DNA of 64,000 nucleotides from Sternotherus odoratus (lineage: Eukaryota > Chordata > Testudines > Kinosternidae). The stretch covers positions 92,131,890 through 92,195,889 of the forward strand of contig JAVMKO010000003.1 in assembly GCA_032164245.1 (NCBI GenBank), written 5' to 3'. The first letter of the stretch is position 1. Every line of letters begins with the position of its first letter. Positions 11,680 through 22,157 of this stretch are shown here, piece after piece. The notes below the pieces were generated by a model. That model was not told where the DNA came from. It saw nothing but the letters and a program-made list of their open reading frames with translations, and searched no databases. The translations under genes and the position numbers were made by a program.

Positions 11680-12187
11680 GGCTTGTCTACACTTAGGACT
11701 TGTCTTCACGAGCGCTGTCCGGGATCAATCTTCTGGTGATCGATTTATCGCATCTCACTAAGACGTGATAAATCGATCGCCCGGGGCTCCCCTGTCGACT
11801 CCAGAACTCCATTTTGCCGGGAGGCGCAAGCTGGAGTCGACAGGGGAGCGTGCCGCCGACTGCCACCGCCGTGGGGACGAGCGGTAAGTCGGCGGCAGAT
11901 ACGCAAACTTCAGCTATGTGAATCACTGAAGTTGCGTATGTGCCCTCGATCTCCCCCACCCCCAGTGAGGACCAGCCCTTACAGTGCTGCAGTGGCACAG
12001 CTACCCACACCCATGGGGGGGGTCTTCCATCAGCATAGATACTCCACCTCCCAGAGATGGGGTTGCTGTGTTGATACCCATTGACATAGAACTGTCTACA
12101 CCAGGGGTTAGGTGGATATAAATAGCTACATCACTCAGGACTGGGGATTTTAGTTATACCACTACAAGTTTGTAGACCGGGGGGTCA
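11680..12187. mobile_element. Harbinger-like MITE interrupted by a second MITE
   Basis: The outer element begins GGGCTTGTCTACAC near 11680 and ends near CAAGTTTGTAGACCGG at 12181. A second element (about 11693-11980) starts GGACTTGTCTTCAC and ends GTGAGGACCAGCCC, bounded by TTA on both sides, the target size expected for PIF/Harbinger. Its left half holds a small palindrome around the two GATAAATCGAT-type blocks (11738-11780). No transposase frame. Confidence 0.55.
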
Positions 12188-12334
12188 ACAATGTATCAAT
12201 TGCAGAAGGAAATAAAAATCATGAAGGAGAAATATCCAAGTAGATCCAGACTATAAATATTGGACAGAGTCCCAGAATAATGAGGGAAGGAGTCATTGTA
12301 CACACCAATTTGGGGAGGTCAAATTATTTTGGCC

Positions 12335-12412
12335 AACTTTATAGTTAGTCTTTAAGATGCCACAGGACTTTGTTACCTCTGCTATTCCAGACTAACACGG
12401 CTACCTCTCTGA
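12335..12412 (-). mobile_element. SINE-like interspersed repeat, fragment
   Basis: The reverse complement of this segment contains GGTAGCCGTGTTAGTCTGGA, AAAGTCCTGTGGCATCTTAA and AGACTAACTATA, matching the family at 53276-53415. Confidence 0.6.
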
Positions 12413-12815
12413 TTAGTGTCTATTGGCGATTCCTGAAACGTCCACTTACTTTGCACACTGCAATTTTTTCCCTTAGCCTTCTATATAATATTGAGTGTAG
12501 CTTTCTCTTTTTATCTGTTTTTATATGTAATATAAAAATTCAGTTGTTCTAGGGCCTGCCCCCCTCTCTCCCCGATCCCTCGCTTTACAGGGTTTCACTG
12601 GGATTTAATACCTGTCCTTCATGTGATGCTTTGATGCCCATTAATGATGGGCATAACTGGTGGTTGCTTTGTCTTGGAGATTTCCTGAGGCAGTGTTCCA
12701 TCTGTCTTTTTTTCTCTAAATAGAGAGTGAGGGAAGCATATCTGAAAATTCATCCTAGATTAATCAATGCAGCCTCCTCTGGCTCTGGGAGCTACAATCA
12801 GTACTCAGATACTGA

Positions 12816-13491
12816 GGACTTGTCTACACTGGCAAGTTTTGTCACCAAAAACTGCCTTTTGGTAACAAAACAGCAAGATCATACACAATACAATGAAACT
12901 TTTATCATGAAAAATGCTCCGTTCTGGTAACAAAAAAATGTCACCCTGCCCCTACAGGACAGTTGTCTCTTCCCCTCCCTTTATTGTTGACAAAGAGCTA
13001 GTGTAGACACTGCTGACAGTATCCCACAATGCCTGCCCTGATTGTTCTGCTCAGTGTTTTGATCTCTGCTGCCCTGCAGGCATGCACCCCTCCCCTTTCA
13101 AAGCACTGGGAATTATCAGTGCTCTGCTCCCTTTGGGGAACAAACAAAGACCAAATCATTGGAATGCTCCTGTTCTAAATGCTCCTAAACTAGGATCACA
13201 GCCACAGGCAAACTCCTGCTGTGCGGGGAAGGGGACAGACTGCTGTTACCGCTTTGCCATTCCTCATCAAGGAGAACTCAGAGCTACTCAGGATGCTGTG
13301 GGAGAACTCTGAGAGAATCCCAAGATGTGCAGCGACCAGCTCTTCCTTCCCACAACACTGCACTGTGGGATACATACCCACGGTGCATTGCTCATCCTAT
13401 TGGCGACACCATCAGCAATGTGGACATGATCTGTGGATGGAAGGAGCAAGTGTGAACTAAATCAACTAAACTTGGCAGCATAGACAAGCCC
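12816..13491. mobile_element. MITE with long terminal inverted repeats
   Basis: The left end reads GGACTTGTCTACACTGGCAA, and the right end, read on the other strand, GGGCTTGTCTATGCTGCCAA, with TGA on both sides. The 676-bp interior has frames on both strands that look like chance. The termini relate it to the Harbinger-like GGCTTGTCTACAC elements at 11680 and 33348. Confidence 0.6.
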
Positions 13492-13779
13492 TGACTGAGT
13501 CTGTCTCCAGTAGCGTCTCAGTTTGCCATGATACCACTCAGTTCCCAGGCCTCATCCACCGATAAGCCCTGTCTGTCACGACATTGGTATTGGTGTCTGA
13601 AAGGAGCACCTGAAGATGAGCCCAGGTGCAGGTAATTGTCCCTAGCGTATGGGAAAGTGATGTCACTAGCCACATGACTTCATTTATCCCGAGGCTATAA
13701 GCCTCTTAAGACCTTTCCGATGGCAGGGGATTCCCAGAAATAGACTTGTTTACCACTGACCCAAACAATAAGTGTTAGA

Positions 13780-14650
13780 TGTTTTGTGCCAGAGTGAGCT
13801 TAAGCCTAGATCATCCCTGGATACTGATTCCTGTGATACCAATGGTATTGAGGAAACTGAGGCAAGATATAGGACTACTACTGATTATGATAGTCCCAGC
13901 ATGGGCAAGTCAGTTCTGGTACTCTCTGGTGAATACTTCTCTTATTCACCCAGTGCTGGTACTCTGATTTGATGACTCTTTCAACACAGCTCCCCCATCT
14001 CCCTACTGGCTCTGCAGAACAATGGTCAGAGCCTGCCCCCTTTCACTGAAAGAAAAGCTGTTCAGCTAAGGTTCAGAACATTCTGCTCCAGCGCAGGAAA
14101 CCTTCAACCAGACTTAGTTATAAAGCTAAATAGGAGGTTTCTTATTTGGACATCTCAATACTAGATTTCCCCTTAACATCACCTATTTTAGCAGTATTGG
14201 ACTATTTTCTAGGACTGAAATCTGGAGTTCCCAACAAATCCATAAGGATCTCCATGAGCGGCAATATCTGCACATCACCTCTCAATCACTCTGTTTTCTC
14301 AAATTTCTCAAGATTCCTGAATGGCCCCATTCATGTTTTTTCTCCCCACTGATAGCCCCCTTCCTCTTGGGACACTACTATTAGTTGCTGGGTCTTCCAT
14401 TTGAGTCCTTAAAGAGGCCTGTTCCCTGTACCACTTTACAATCAATATGGCCTTTCTGGTAGCCATTGCATCAGATGAAAGGGTAGAGGAGATTCAAGTT
14501 CTCAGGACAGGGCTTCTTTATACAACGTCATAAGGACAGAGTGACTTGGACCTCATCCCAAGTTTTTTGCCCCATGTGGTTTTCAGAGTCCCATAATCAA
14601 CCCATAGTGAAGACAGTGCCATAGAGATTTGGTCCACAGTTTTCTCTGGA
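13780..14650 (+). pseudogene. Degenerate DIRS-like (tyrosine recombinase) retroelement
   Basis: Fragments of a retroelement protein survive in different frames and in order. One at about 13852-13950 reads RKLRQDIGLLLIMIVPAWAS followed by QFWYSLV, like the VILI-PAWP-Q-WY block of vertebrate DIRS elements. One at about 14180-14345 holds LDYFLGLKSG and SRFLNGP. One at 14445-14530 holds AFLVAIASDERVEEIQVL, resembling the recombinase block VAITSARRVSEL. Stops and frameshifts break every frame, so this is a dead copy in the AKAP12 intron. The family call rests on motif recall and not on an alignment. Confidence 0.6.
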
Positions 14651-15179
14651 GGGGATTGTTTTCAGTGAGGAGTTTAGTTCAGGGTTCTTGGGATGCTGAA
14701 AGTATTACCTGTCTGGTAAACATCTATCTGTCTGGTAAATCGCCGGTATTTTTGATGACTTGGTTTAATTTGTTGCTAGGCCAAGCTAGGCAAGAAGTCC
14801 AAATGATCGATCAGTCTGTATAGGTGGCATTCATCTCTTTTGTGCCCTCAAGAGACAACAGCAAAAGAGACTGGCCCTATCCTCAAAACAACATAGCAAT
14901 TCTCTAACTGCATCCAAAATAGGACCAGCACCCCCTAGTTGTCATCATTCAAGGTGGGGAGAGGGAAATAAAGGAATGGAGATGGGAGTCTGCCTTTACT
15001 GGGAGGGAGAGGTGGGTTTAGGTGGTTTTGGTCTAACAGAGGGTTAGACTCAGCTCTAGAGAGGCATATCTGTGGTGGCCTCTGCTTGTAGGATAGGCTC
15101 TTGGCATATGGTCCTGTCTGCAGTGAGAGGTTTAGGGACACCCAGAACATTGGGTTGCATCCCTGATCATCTTGGCTAA

Positions 15180-15350
15180 TAGCCGCTGATGGACCTATCT
15201 TCCATGAACTTACTGGGTTCTTATTTAAACCCTGTTATACTTTTGGCCTTTACAGTAATCTCTGGCAATGAGTTCCACAGGTTGACTGTGTTGTGTGAAG
15301 TACTTTTGTAATGGAAGTTTTAAACTTGATGCCTATTAATTCCATCGAGT
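15180..15350 (-). mobile_element. Old CR1/L2-like LINE 3' fragment
   Basis: Blocks such as AATGAGTTCCACAGGTTGAC and GTGTTGTGTGAAGTACTT followed by GATGCCTATTAATTCCAT resemble the 3' region of old amniote CR1-type LINEs in reverse orientation. Short and heavily mutated. Confidence 0.45.
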
Positions 15351-16948
15351 AACTCCAGTGCTTAATTTTGTGCCGGGAATTGCCAGTGCTTAACTTTGGC
15401 ACCTCTAGGCTTGGCAGTTCATAGCCCTGGCACCTCATTGGGTGACCCTTTAATTTTAGTGAATATTACAAAACTTGCATATACCTAAAGGAAGAGAGAA
15501 TCCTATGTCAATGCATGGGAGTTCATGTAGTTATGTAATTCCTGTAAGTGCCAATGCGAACACAAGTGTAATCCCCTCCTCCACTGATGGCATAATAACC
15601 TTTAAGAAAATTACTTCCTTTGGTCATAGAAAGCATCTCAGAATAAAAATGTCTTGGCTTTCAAATCTAGCCCAGTTTGGTGGTGACCAAAAGTTGCTGT
15701 CATTTGTTGGCCGTTTGATAGCCTATGTGACATGAGTGAGGTGGAGAACAGACATCTGTATGACCCCAATGACAGAAACATTTGGCTCCTTGGTTGGCAA
15801 CATCAAAGTGAAGGATTTAATGGATGGAAATGCTGAACAAGCCTCTCCCTCTCCCTCTGAGAAGTAGTTCCTGCATGTTGTGGATTATAACACAGTAACA
15901 AGGCTAGCTTGTATTGCTATTGGCCATGCTTATTGTGACTGACCTGTGAATAAATAAAGGACTTTCACCAGCACTGAATTACCAAAACAAGATGTTGGGG
16001 CATTTCCCACCCGAAAATGTCTCTTCTGTGCTCAGTGTCAGATTTGTTATAATCCAAAAGTATTAATCTAAATACACAAAATACCTAATATTAACTAAAC
16101 AGTATTCTGACATCTGGTAGAATTACATGATCTTAATAAAGGATATTAAGTAATTTCTAGAGCAAGTCACTTTATTTCCCAAAGTTAACATACTGGAAGC
16201 TGTGCAACTTTGAATTACCAAGGTAGTTGGCAAGGTAAGGTGCTGCATTACAGATTGAGAGTGTAAATTTAGTAGTTTCTGAAAGTCTGTCTATGTATCA
16301 TATAGTTTATTCTGGGGCTGGCTGGAGATTGAAGACATGGGCATTGAGGAACTGGTAGGCATTGAATATCACTTTACTACAGGTTTTTCTGCTCAGGAAA
16401 TGAGTTTAATGCGCTGACACTTGTGGATGATATAGTTGTTTAGAAGATTCTAGATTATGAAGAGAGGGTTTTTTATATTGTGTCTTTACTTTTTTTTCCA
16501 AATAAAAACAAGTTAAAGCATATTTTCTTTCTCCAATAAAACCAATATATTTGCAGATATTCTACTTCCAGCCTAGCTGACATTTAAATTTGTTAGTCTG
16601 AGATTAGCAATAGTGTTCCCTGACTAGGACAATATATTTAATAGTGCAACCTGACATAGATGCGATATTTTAGTAATATTTAAGACCCACATATATGAAA
16701 TGGACCTGTAGAACCAATGAGATTGCATACAATAAGTTGATAAATGTTGTGGCTATATGTGTTATATCTGTGAATTTAGTACAGTAGAGATTTAAAATTG
16801 GTAATTTATGGATAAAATGGTTTCTGGTGGGAGGACACTAGATTTGTTCTTTAAGATAGTAAGAAGGAGCAGGTGGTAATGGTCTAGTAGTGAAAAACCC
16901 ATTACTGCTGTGGTCCAACTTCCATCAGAAAAAATCTTCATCTACTTA
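15351..16948 (+). other. AKAP12: AKAP12 intron: no gene recognised
   Basis: Intronic sequence. A short direct repetition of 'CAGTGCTTAA' (about 15356 and 15388) is visible at the start. Nothing else can be assigned. Confidence 0.4.
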
Positions 16949-17150
16949 GGCCAGTTCTACACTATAAATGTGCATCATAACTACATTGCTCAGAGTTGTG
17001 AAAAATCCACACCCTTGAGCAATGCAGTTATACCGACCTAACCCCCAATGTAGACAGCTACTGTGTTGACTCCTGTCAACATAGCTACTCCCTTTTGGAA
17101 GAATATTAGCATCTTCTGAAGCACTACAGTGGCACAGCTGCACCGCTGTG
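16949..17150. mobile_element. Harbinger-like MITE, partial
   Basis: It begins GGCCAGTTCTACACT and includes TTGCTCAGAGTTGTGAAAAA and CTACAGTGGCACAGCTGCAC, blocks shared with the full element at 33348-33628. The far end is missing and runs into the inverted-duplication complex that follows. Confidence 0.5.
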
Positions 17151-17706
17151 AGGGGCATACACGAATCACAGTGGAGTTGCCATGTTCATTTCACAACTAA
17201 ACTTTCATTAAAGAAAAAAAAAGACATCATTACGGCCTCCTTACTCACCCTCAGCTTCCAAGAGGCACATGGAAAATTTCTCTGTCCCTTCCCCTCTCTA
17301 GTCTCCTGCCCTGTGTGAAAGTGACCGGAAGGTGGGGGAGGAGACCTGCCCTTAGAATACTACTACTTAGACTAGAAGAAAGCACCAATTAAACAATCCA
17401 AACAACTTCCTCCCCTTCAAATTTAGACAAAAGGCTTGAAAAATCCATTTGCCTCTTGGAAGCTGAGGGTGAATAAGGAGGCCGTAATGATGTCTGTCTT
17501 TTCTTTTCTTTTTTTTTTAATGAAAGTTTAGTTGTGAAATGAACATGGCAACTCCACTGTGATTTGTGTATGCCCCTCACTTAGCCACATCATCATACTA
17601 CGAAAGGGAGCAGTAGATTAATGGCGCACTTCCTCCTCCCCCACCTTCCGGTCACTTTCACAAAGGGCAGGAGACTAGAGAGGGGAAGGGACAGAGAAAT
17701 TTTCCC
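17148..17706. repeat. Inverted duplication with two modules in unexpected order
   Basis: Module A (17148-17266) reappears as its reverse complement at 17451-17580. Module B (17271-17343) reappears as its reverse complement at 17633-17706. Arm identity is high, and the main difference in A is an expanded pyrimidine run. A simple inverted repeat would read A-B-B'-A', but the order here is A-B-A'-B', with spacers of 107 and 52 bases between A-B and A' and between A' and B'. Not coding. Confidence 0.75.
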
Positions 17707-19573
17707 AGGAGCTAGGCAGAAAAGTACATTTTCAAATTTTACCAGATCTTTTTTAGCCAAATGGAGATCTGAAATATAATGACTGTCTAGCAGAGTTCAG
17801 GGACAATAGTCTAATAGAAATACCAGCTCCTTTCTCTTCCCAGTAGCAGTGTGTTGGCTGCTTCACATCTGTAGCCCCTGGATCTTGCAGTGAAACTTCT
17901 CCCTTCCATTGTACTTGAATTTAGCATCTACCTCTGATTTATAGAGAGAGTTCTCAGAATAGTAGGTGTCTGGTAAAATTTTCAAACCCTCTCTTAACAG
18001 ATCTTCAGCAGCAGCCTCTGGATCAGGAATGATCTAACTAGTTTTTGTTCCATTTGATACCAGTGCAGCATCATGCTAACCTCAAAAAGTACTTGGACTT
18101 GGGGATTGATTTTGGGGAACCGGGGGGCCAGGGATGGCAAACTTCTAACAACTGTCTATCAACACTTGTTTTTTCTTTCACCCTGCTGCAGCAGGAGTAT
18201 AGAGCTAATGGTGTAGAAATGAGGAGGGAGGGAGTAGGCATTGTTGGGATGACATCTGGGAGGAGCTGGAAGAGAGGTACATGCTACTGACCATGCGTCC
18301 AGGGTTTCAAGGCAGTCCCAGCTCTTCTGCTATATCTCCAAGCTTAAGTGATATCTGGGACAACCATGAGACTTACCAGTTTTCCTCTTGAGTCTCTGGC
18401 AGCAGTGACAAGCCAGAATTATCCTTCCTACTAAGTCCAGCAAACTGAAATTTGCTGTAAAGGTGGAGAGATTAAGCTATTAAGTTGAGGAGGTGATTTT
18501 CTAAAGCATTGTTGCTTGAACTCATTCTCCTAGCAAGAAACCAAATTTGACCCTTCTAAGTAAAGCTGGGAGTGCTCTGACTGTCCCGTCCATTAGATAT
18601 TTAAATGTTGCTATGGTGGCTTTGATGGATATTGGGGGTGGGAGGTGGGTATGGAATTTTTGCAACTTATGCCAGTATGGTCATGTTTTTTCATCGTTCT
18701 GAAGCCAGCATCTCTTTGTGTGCGCTGTTCATTAGTGTCCAACACCTTGAGGAATCATTTACCCCTGTGCAAAATACTTTTAGCAAACAGCATGATTCTA
18801 CTTTAGATCCACTTGACACTAGTATAAATAACTGCACACGGCCCATTTGTTTCTAGTTAATGTCCACAAAATAACTTCTGGAAGTTTTGAGTTTCCAGGA
18901 GCCTAATCACATAACTTACCTTCGGAGAACAAGAATTATAGAGAAGTAATTTTCTTAGCTGCAGTGGTTAGTTGTGATGCGATAACTCTGCTCACCTTCT
19001 CCAGGGTCAGGTTTTGTCATTTAGCATTCATCTATCTTTTTTATTTTATTCCTTTCACATTATTTTAAGAAATTAATGAATGTGGGTGTGGAAACAATGG
19101 CAGACTACAAGCAAATAAAACCTCCCTCTCAACATATTATAAAGATAAAATATGTCATTTGTGTAACTATCACTTCTAGGCAGTTAACAGTTTTAGAATT
19201 CCAGATGGAAAAATTCCCAGTAGTCAAATGCTAGAAGCAGTGACCTGTGAGCAAGGATTTATTATTATAATTTATTTACCTGTAAATCTTCTCTAAAGGT
19301 AAAGAACTTTCTTCATGTCCCTAACACATGCCCAAATCCCATGACAAGCAGCTTCAAGGCTTTGGGTCTCCCTAATAGTAGAGCATTATACTTGAGCCAC
19401 GAGATTAGCTATGATTTAGCACTTACAAAATTTGACTTAATAAGTGTTCTTCTAGGATTATGGGATCATATCGTGGTTTTTATTTTTTCTCTTTAGCCTA
19501 GTGCTATAGTTACTGTATATAGTAAACTGTAGAGATAATCTAAGGGTTTTATTGCCAGGTTTTGGATGTTTTC
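17707..19573 (+). other. AKAP12: AKAP12 intron: no gene recognised
   Basis: Non-coding intronic DNA with chance frames only. Confidence 0.4.
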
Positions 19574-19709
19574 CTGTAGTCTAGGGTTGCCAACCATTCA
19601 GGATTGTCCTGGAGTTTCCAGGAATAAAGGTTAATATTTAATTAAAGATTATGTCATGATGAAACCTCCAGGAATACTTATAACCAAAATTGGCAACCCT
19701 GCTGTAGTC
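19574..19709. mobile_element. 120-bp hAT-like MITE with perfect 8-bp target duplication
   Basis: The body at 19582-19701 starts TAGGGTTGCCAACC and ends TTGGCAACCCTG. CTGTAGTC is present on both sides (19574-19581 and 19702-19709). The exact 8-bp duplication and the inverted termini fit hAT. The termini resemble the larger element at 8308-9089, so this may be its short deletion derivative. Confidence 0.8.
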
Positions 19710-22157
19710 ATGAAATAAGTTAAAAACAAAAATGTACAGTTCATTCAGAAAATAAATATAAACTTCTTCCAGAAAGAGAATTCCCTGTAACTATTCTATT
19801 TTTACTTCAGTTTTTCTTTGCCAGTGATTAACTTTTATATAGTTGTGTGCTCACATAAGCACAACACATTTCCTTCTCTTATTGTCTCTTATAGAATATT
19901 TTCATTTTCATCTCATGAGTTATTACAAAACTACCTTGATTAAATATAAAATCAACATGCTACTACTAATATGAAATGTTCTAATCTAAGCTAGTTCACT
20001 TTTAAAAAATACTTTCAAAATTCATTGATCCTTCTTAGATCTGAGTGCCAAGGTCCTTCCCTCAGGGTTAAACTGTTGAAAGTTTAATAGATTCATTATT
20101 TGAGTGGGTTTTATACAATATAACCCCGATCCTACAATTGGATGCAGACAAGCATACCTTTGTGACACTGCTGCCCCAATGAAGCCAGTTGCTCTTCACA
20201 GGTGCAAGGATCTATCAGCCAAGTTTGATTGGAGGACCAGGGTTGAGATTTGTTTGCAAGGTATGCTGTGCGATTGTGTTTCTTCAAAGCAAAATAGCTG
20301 CAAGTCAGCACAAGGTCTTATGTTGATTATATGGAATTTAACATTTTTAACTGTTGTAAGTCAGTAATTGTGAGTGGAACTCAATGTATTCCTGCGTTTA
20401 TTTCTTCTGTGTGCGTTTTGGAGTCTCTGAGCTTTTCCTGTTACTTACATTCCCTTCCTCCTGCTCTCCTCCTCCCACCCCCCGTTCATTTTAGTTTTCC
20501 TGCTAAGTGCATTTGGCCATTAGGTAGCATTATAATCTTATGGTCTAAACATTAGAGTGCATACACTGCATTTTAAGTCCACAACTGCTATCTCTCTTGG
20601 GTTGTTACTAACCTACTGGCAATATACTAGTAAGGACACAGTCAGTGGCACGTTTTGCCAAAGCAACTATAATGTACTATATAAATCAAGAACCCTGGCA
20701 CTCCACCCAGAAAGACTACGGTGCCTACTAGAATTCTGATTGTACACTATGTAAGACATAAACTCCACCTACAGGCCAAATGCGCTTAGCAGGAAAGCTG
20801 TAATGAGATTTGCCCCTTTTGGCGATCTGTAGGAAAGCAGGAAGTGGGGCTCAGACTGACATGCACAGAAGTAGGTGTCAGCATGTGGTGCAGAAAGGTG
20901 CATTGTAAGTAGAAACAAACCTAAAATTTTTAATGAAAATCTTATAATTTTAAAAAAAGGACGGCTCTGGAAAATCTCCTGTGGAGGGGAAAAATAAACA
21001 TGAAGGAAGGAAGGCACCACATTCCATCCATGTGCACTCTACTATACCTGCGCAGGGAGTGAGATGGAGTTAGTGCTTCTTTGGGGCTTGTACTCTTCTG
21101 CGCACCCCTCCCTCTGCACATGGACCTGAGAGTGGTAGGGAACAGGAAGATCCTGGGCTATCCCCCACCCAATACTATAACCATCACCACTGCACCAGAG
21201 GACATGTATTACATCGAGTGCACAATATAGACCAGATGGAGTGTACTTGTTCTCTTTTCCTTCCCTCCCCAGACTACTGTATTTTTAAAAATCTGATGTC
21301 CTCTGCCTTCACTGGGTAACTGCTCTGTTGAATGGGGGCAAAGGCCACCAGAGCAGCACTCACTAGCAGCAAAGTGGAGATAAAGCAGGTAGGATCTGAA
21401 ATTAAAACTGGGTTCTTGCTTTGTCATGCATCACCACCAGCTTTGATTCTGCAAGCCAAACTATACTGTTTTTACACCCATGCAACCTCACTGATTTGGT
21501 GCACCGGTGAGTAGATAAGATCTAGCCATCAGAACTTTTCAATACTGGCGATGCGTGGAAAAGGAAAGAACCCGGTTTGATTTTTAAGATACCAGGGTGA
21601 GTTTGCAGGATTGGTGCTTTCATTCTTGAAGCTATGCTCTTCTTCTAACTGGGAAGGAGGTTGAGCATCTGCTTCAGAAAAAATTACTATTGTCCTCAGT
21701 GTCTTCTAAGTAGTGGCATTTCTGAAGCGAACAGCTGTTACCCACACACAACCTGAGTATTGAACTTGTTTTATACTCCTGAACTTCACTTGCCCAGAAA
21801 GAATGAATGTGAGCCAAGAATGTTCTGAATGAGCTTTCTGTCAAGCAACAAGACCAATCCAGAATGATTTTCTTCACCTTTTACAAATGAAGAGGAAACT
21901 AGGTTTATAATAACTACTGATAAAACCCTTAATTAGCAGACCTAAGAGGTGCCACCCACCGTAATACTGGAATATATATTTTACAAGATCACATTAAAAT
22001 GTAAATTCATCACTGTATTAAAAGTTGAATATGTATTATATTTGTATTTTTTTGAGCGATTTTAATACATTTTAATTTAAAATTTAATTTTAATACATTT
22101 TAATACATAGCGAATTAAGATTTTCTATCTGATTTTTTAATTATTATTTTTTTACAG
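19710..22157 (+). other. AKAP12: AKAP12 intron, 3' part and splice acceptor
   Basis: Intronic DNA ending in a long T-rich tract and acceptor TTTTTTTACAG at 22147-22157. A small AT-rich direct repetition of ATTTTAATACATTTTAAT lies at 22060-22110, just before the acceptor. No further exon was identified. Confidence 0.6.
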
